Assembly: GCA_009809945.1 (NCBI GenBank)
Contig: WTPW01001560.1
Location: forward strand, 56,082 to 120,081
Length of the DNA stretch: 64,000 bases
Source: Gigaspora margarita
Lineage: Eukaryota; Glomeromycota; Glomeromycetes; Diversisporales; Gigasporaceae
Direction: 5' to 3'
The position numbers and the translations under genes were made by a program. Below are positions 59,168 through 64,000 of the stretch, one piece after another (within the stretch, counting starts at the first letter, position 1; every line of letters begins with the position of its first letter). The notes below the pieces were generated by a model that saw only the letters and a program-made list of their open reading frames with translations, had not been told where the DNA came from and did no database searches.

Positions 59168-59510
59168 TAAGGCCATGCAAAATTAGTTTTTTGTTTTGAA
59201 TAATCAGCCAACCTAATTTTTTAAAAAAAAGTTTAATTCCAATTGTGCCAAATATTCTGTTTTTGCTATTTAATTTTTTCTCTAATATCAACTGATTGCA
59301 ACCATAATTTTCTGGAATTACCAAATAGATCAAAAAAAAATTAAAAATTTCTGATTTCTTGTTGTGAAAACCAAACTATTAAGTTTGCATAGCCTTATAT
59401 GTAATATGAGCTTATTAATTTATAGTAGATTAAAAAAAATCTGACCTACCAACTAGAATTTTGGAACATCATGTTAAGTAAAACAAAAATTAACTTTATA
59501 TAGTCTGATA
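59168..59510. repeat. diverged TAAGGCCA-type TIR element
   Basis: Left end TAAGGCCATGCAAAATTAGT; interior CCAATTGTGCCAAATATTCT and ATCAACTGATTGCAACCATA as in the family at 36034. The right end is eroded (AAATTAACTTTATATAGTCT). Confidence 0.6.
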
Positions 59511-59890
59511 AAAATGCAATTTTTAATAATATAATTTCTGGTCAGTATAGGACCCCTGAATATATGCATAAAATGTTTGTAGTACACTTAGACTAAATTT
59601 TTTAAAATGTTTATTGTATAGTTACACAAATCTTATTTTTTAATAACAACTTAACCAACCTTTGATGTACACTTAATTAATAATATCAAAATAGAAATGT
59701 CGTACAGTTACTTATTGTACAAGAATAGTTTGTTGTATATAATATATAAAAATTATATGCATAACATACAAAACCTAATAAAAACTAGTAAAATCAATAA
59801 TATTAGCATATTTATTTATTGTGCATAATTCAGTATCAACTTTATATACCTGTCTCTAAATTGATTCTAAAACAATTTCAATATTGTTTA

Positions 59891-60150
59891 CTTAGGCCAT
59901 ACCAACTTGATTCTTTGTTTAATATAACATAAACTAATTGTAAGAGGGGGGTGGGTCATTGGAAAAAAAACACAAAAATAATAATACTACAATTTTATTG
60001 GTTGATTTTACATATATAGTTATATAAAATTTAAAAAATTAAGGAGGGGGCAAATACTATTAATTACTATTAATGTGTATTGGACTCATATAAATTTTAA
60101 AAAATAGGGGGGTTATGTTAAACAAAGAATCAAATTGGCATGGCCTTAAG
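59891..60150. mobile_element. 260-bp TIR element
   Basis: Ends CTTAGGCCATACCAACTTGA and CTTAAGGCCATGCCAATTTG (reverse strand), both followed by ATTCTTTGTTTAA. G-rich inner arms GAGGGGGGTGGG and GGAGGGGGC. About the same size and layout as 35334-35596. Confidence 0.8.
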
Positions 60151-60604
60151 TATTGCAATGATTGGTATGTACTATAGGGAGAATATATATGCTACAATAA
60201 GTTTCTTATTTACTTGAATAAATTTCTCTTTAGCACTATACTAAATACTTCCTTATTTTCCTTAAGTAAAAACTTTTCTATATGTATCTAATGATTGAAG
60301 TCAAATTCATTCATTTATATACATTTTAATTTAATATATGATACATTAATGTTATCTAGCACATTAACATGCCATTTAACATGCTATGTGCCATTAATAA
60401 TGATACTGCTAAACCCAAAAATTTAATATGCACATTAACATGTTATGAAGATTTTGCAAAAAGTGTGATTATCAAGTTTATATCTCAAATTTTGACTAAC
60501 ATTTAATAAGTTATATGAATGCAATAATGATTTGAAATCTAATTTCAAATTAATAACTTATTATTGTTGCTTCATAAAAAGATAAAACTTTTGTGGATTA
60601 CAAT

Positions 60605-60704
60605 ATTGTATAAAATTGAATATTACCAATTTCAATTACTAGAAATTTTAAAAAATTGTATAAAATTGAATATTACCAATTTCAATTACTAGAAATTTTA
60701 AAAC
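60605..60704. repeat. 50-bp tandem duplication
   Basis: ATTGTATAAAATTGAATATT starts at 60605 and again at 60655; the copies are identical through AGAAATTTTAAA. Confidence 0.9.
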
Positions 60705-62806
60705 ATAAATATAATTTATTAACTTTTACTTTTTTTAAAATAATTTAACTTTAAACATTTATTATATCTTCATCATACATTAATTTATTTTTAATTAAAC
60801 TATGTTGTACACTTAATTATAAATTTAAAATTATTATTTAAAGATATAACGTACACTTAAACTATTGCTCTAATGTTTGTGTACATTTTATAATAAAATT
60901 TAAGTGTACACTTATATAAAGTTTAAAGACAAAGGTTATATATATATATAACATTAGTATTCAGGAGTTCTATCAGTATATAGCTTCACTATAATCTTTA
61001 TTAGCTAAAAATTTTTATTGAAAACTACAGTTTTATTATTGAAAAATAATTATCAATGATCACAAATTTCATCATGTGTTCTACTAATTTTCAAATCAGC
61101 TATATGTATCTGAATTCAATACAAAATATAACTATCTATACTAGAGTTATTCAATGTTTACAAATTAGACTTTCTTTAAAATGTAAATAACTCTCTAAAG
61201 TATAATTTCAAAATTTGTTCAAATTAAATTAAATTCTAGCTATTATTCAAGCAATCTTCTTAGATATTATTTTGCATTTATATAAATTATTATATATTTC
61301 TAGTTTAGTATAACTGTAACATGTAGCTGCTTATTATATATACTGTTATGCTTAGCTATGCCTCAGTGGATCTTGCTTGGAGTTAATAATTTTTTCATTA
61401 TTTCCTCTTAATTACTGGATCTGAAAGTTAATAGAAAGTCAGGCTAATTTTAGTATATTTTCTATAACACTAATATTTGTTGCACTGTCTGGCACTTTAT
61501 AATTACTGGATCTAGAACATTTTAAAATTATCATTAACTATATAATGAAATGATGGTTATTCATTATAACTGATGGAATTTTCCAGCCCAGCAGGTCAGG
61601 TCCATTATAACGAGGGTAGAGTGTAATGCTATTATCAAACTTTATCATTTTTTTTATGAGATATCTTTTAAATCTGGTTAAACTCATTAATTAGTCCTGT
61701 TTTTATTTCAATTTGTTTCTATTAATGCATTTTAATAAAACTATTATGATTTCCAAATTCATTTACAGTTGAACAAGTATGCATAGTGGACAGGTTTTGC
61801 ATCAGTATTGAGATGCAATCAGATTTGAAATTATTATAAATTACTAGATTCATACAGCAAAAACAGACTTGGTAGATTAATTTTTTAACGGATTTGACAG
61901 GTTATTAGTTTTGACAGGATCGGTTTTGGGGTTCAACTGTATTTTATCGCCTAATCAATTTAACTTGTCAAAACCCTTGGACCAGACTATCAAGTTTGTC
62001 AAACTGATCGTGTTAACTATTGGCCAACCATGACTGTTTGTATATGAAAATAAAAGAATGTATCGATTTTATTATTAGAATATTTTTATTTGTTACAAAT
62101 TATTTGTTAAAGATATTTTTGTTAATAACCGTGGTAAAGTTATTTTTGTTAATAACCATGGTAAAGTTAATATCTCTATCCGAATTTAAATTTAAATCCG
62201 GATTTAAAAAACTATGTCACATTATATCACATGATATAGATATATTTGGATATATAAATCCTGAGGTGTTAACTCTAAATCGTGGTCGTAATTCTTTTTA
62301 ATATTGACAAATATTATTCGTGTTATCAGAGAAAAAATATCTTTATGCCTACGAAATTTTAAAGTTATATCTTCGACAATATGTCTTTTTTTATCTGAAT
62401 CCAAATAATTCTTAGCTAATTCAATAAAAAGATTGGGTTGCATCTTGTTTAAAATTTTGGCATTAGTAGTTTTGTTTAACATAAATTTTCAAAGTTAATT
62501 ATAATCAAACGGTAAAGTCTTTGTCTAATTGTTACAATATCATACCATAAGTATCAATTGTTGATTTATATGTTTACATTTTAATACTTTTGGGGCAGCA
62601 TAAGGCAACATTCCATATATTATTTTCTTTACTTTGAGTTTATCCATTTCTTTACAAGCGTGTTAAGTTTGCAAAATAATGTAACTACTCTAAGATTGCA
62701 TACAGTCTTATGAATATAATCTACATTATTTGTTTAAATATAAGTTGTTATAATTTACTTAGCCATTTTAAGTTTTCTAATATTTACCAATAAAAAAAAT
62801 TTGTTA
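60705..62806. other. AT-rich intergenic stretch
   Basis: No gene that I can support. ORFs at 62020-62301 (plus) and 62222-62482 (minus) overlap each other; the minus one (FIELAKNYLDSDKKRHIVED) has plausible composition but no recognised domain or splice support. Confidence 0.5.
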
Positions 62807-63206
62807 TTAGGCCACGCAAAGTTTATTTTTCGTTTTGCATTGCATGGAATCTGAAAACATGGGTCGGTTGGTCTTTTTTTTTTTAATTTACTGTAAATTA
62901 ATAGAATAATGTTCACATCTAATGTTATACAAGGTTAATTTTTCATTTTGCACAACAAGGAATCAAAAAATTGGGTCAGCAGTCATATTTTTTCCGTCAG
63001 TCCTATCAGACAATTACGGGTAATTAAGGTCTCTATCGGGTGACGCCGGATGCAAATAGCGTAAAAAAATAAATGTCAAAAATCGAACAATTGGAACAAT
63101 TGGGATCTAAAAAAAAATAAAAAAGAAAAAAAAAGAAAAAAAAGTAAAAATTGAAAAAATGGGTCGGCGGGTAATGCAAAATGAAAATCAACTTTGCGTG
63201 GCCTTA
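62807..63206. mobile_element. 400-bp TIR element, GGCCACGCAAAGTTGAT family, copy 2 (inverted)
   Basis: Left end TTAGGCCACGCAAAGTTTAT, right end TAAGGCCACGCAAAGTTGAT on the reverse strand. Interior reads as the reverse complement of the 36034-36430 copy, with GGGTCGGCGGGTAATGCAAA near the right end. Little diverged, so probably a recent copy. Confidence 0.85.
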
Positions 63207-63889
63207 CATTTTATTAGCGCATTAAAGTATCCTTACGTATTTATCATCATATTTCGTGTTAATTCACATATATTTAATCTGTTTCCTGGTAAAACTGAAA
63301 ATAAAATTTTTGTGTTTAACTTATTGGGATTTAATAAATTTAAAATGATTCAGCATCATTTGCTTTTAAAAATCGTCAGGATAAAAACTGAATAAATTTT
63401 TTAGTGCTACGAAAGAGATACTAGACTTAATACTCCCACAAAAATGGGAAATAATCAGTAGAGACACACCAAATTGTTCTAATTTCTTGAACTATTGGAC
63501 AAAAATAACTCATAACAACTTAATAAATTTAGTAAAAATTTTTGAAAAAATTCTAAAACTTGTAAATTCATTTAAGAAAATTTGTAATAAATTTGATCAA
63601 GCTTTTGTTTAATTATTTTTATTTAAGAGTCCAAAAATATTTTATTAAAAAATATTTAATCTCCCATTTGGTTTTATTTTATTCAAAATAACTTACCGTA
63701 TTGTCGCGAAATAATGGGCATGGGCATTATTTAGAGGTTTGGCCTGAATTAAGATTAATTTAGGCCGAAATTTGTAATTTCACCCCTGCGCGTTATTTCG
63801 CGACAATATGGTAATTAATAAGCATAAAATTTTTTATTTATTAGCACTTTAAATAACTTTATATAGATTTATTTGCATTAAATTATTTA

Positions 63890-64000
63890 CAGTGAAACTT
63901 CCATAAGTGCATCCTCTATAAGTGCACATCCACTCTAAATGTACGCTTAAATTCAGGCCCAAATATAAAGATGATCTCCATAAATGCACTTTTCTTACTG
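63890..64000. mobile_element. start of a TIR element running off the window
   Basis: TA at 63888-63889, then CAGTGAAACTTCCATAAGTG and repeated ATAAGTGCA words. It resembles the end of the 55159-55983 element. The other end lies outside. Confidence 0.6.

Overview
The window is strongly AT-rich nuclear DNA of a eukaryote. It has GT-AG introns of roughly 65-80 bp, LTR retrotransposons, a tRNA-derived SINE, many terminal-inverted-repeat (TIR) elements and scattered CCCTAA/TTAGGG-like runs. The composition, the style of the Gag/Pol proteins and the repeat load suggest an early-diverging fungus, most likely an arbuscular mycorrhizal (Glomeromycotina) genome. That placement is an inference from recognition, not a search. 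There are no bacterial operons and no functional tRNA or rRNA genes.

Layout. (1) 1-5,100: a possible 3' exon (81-306), then a multi-exon minus-strand gene for an integrase-like protein (H2C2 zinc finger plus DDE core, 1,372-4,330). It is broken by stops, frameshifts and a 674-bp SINE inserted in its first exon with a perfect 16-bp target-site duplication (TSD). (2) 7,800-8,830: a degenerate tandem array related to a dispersed TIR element. (3) 9,327-14,036: an unidentified plus-strand gene split by a ~4-kb element with TA target duplication; the halves join in frame when it is removed, and the element itself carries two further TA-flanked insertions. (4) 16,442-26,014: a minus-strand Ty3/gypsy retrotransposon with both LTRs, primer site and polypurine tract. 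It is decayed, has an extra ORF after integrase, and is invaded by a foldback element in its 3' LTR and by three hAT-like miniature elements. (5) 27,886-32,598: the only long intact gene, an intronless 1,570-codon minus-strand ORF with a complete SecA-type ATPase motor followed by an OTU-like domain and a long unrecognised C-terminus. (6) 33-41 kb: intergenic DNA with foldback and TIR elements. (7) 41,288-49,314: a second, plus-strand Ty3/gypsy element, also decayed, with hAT-like insertions and an assembly gap. (8) 49-64 kb: no gene that I can support, only TIR elements, direct repeats and AT-rich low-complexity DNA.

Most of the window is therefore a layered transposon graveyard around one intact SecA-like gene. 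The nested insertions allow a relative order of events, and both retrotransposons have lost catalytic codons mainly by G-to-A and C-to-T changes, which looks like cytosine deamination. The strongest candidate for unusual biology is the SecA/OTU-like protein, a bacterial-type translocase motor in a eukaryotic genome.
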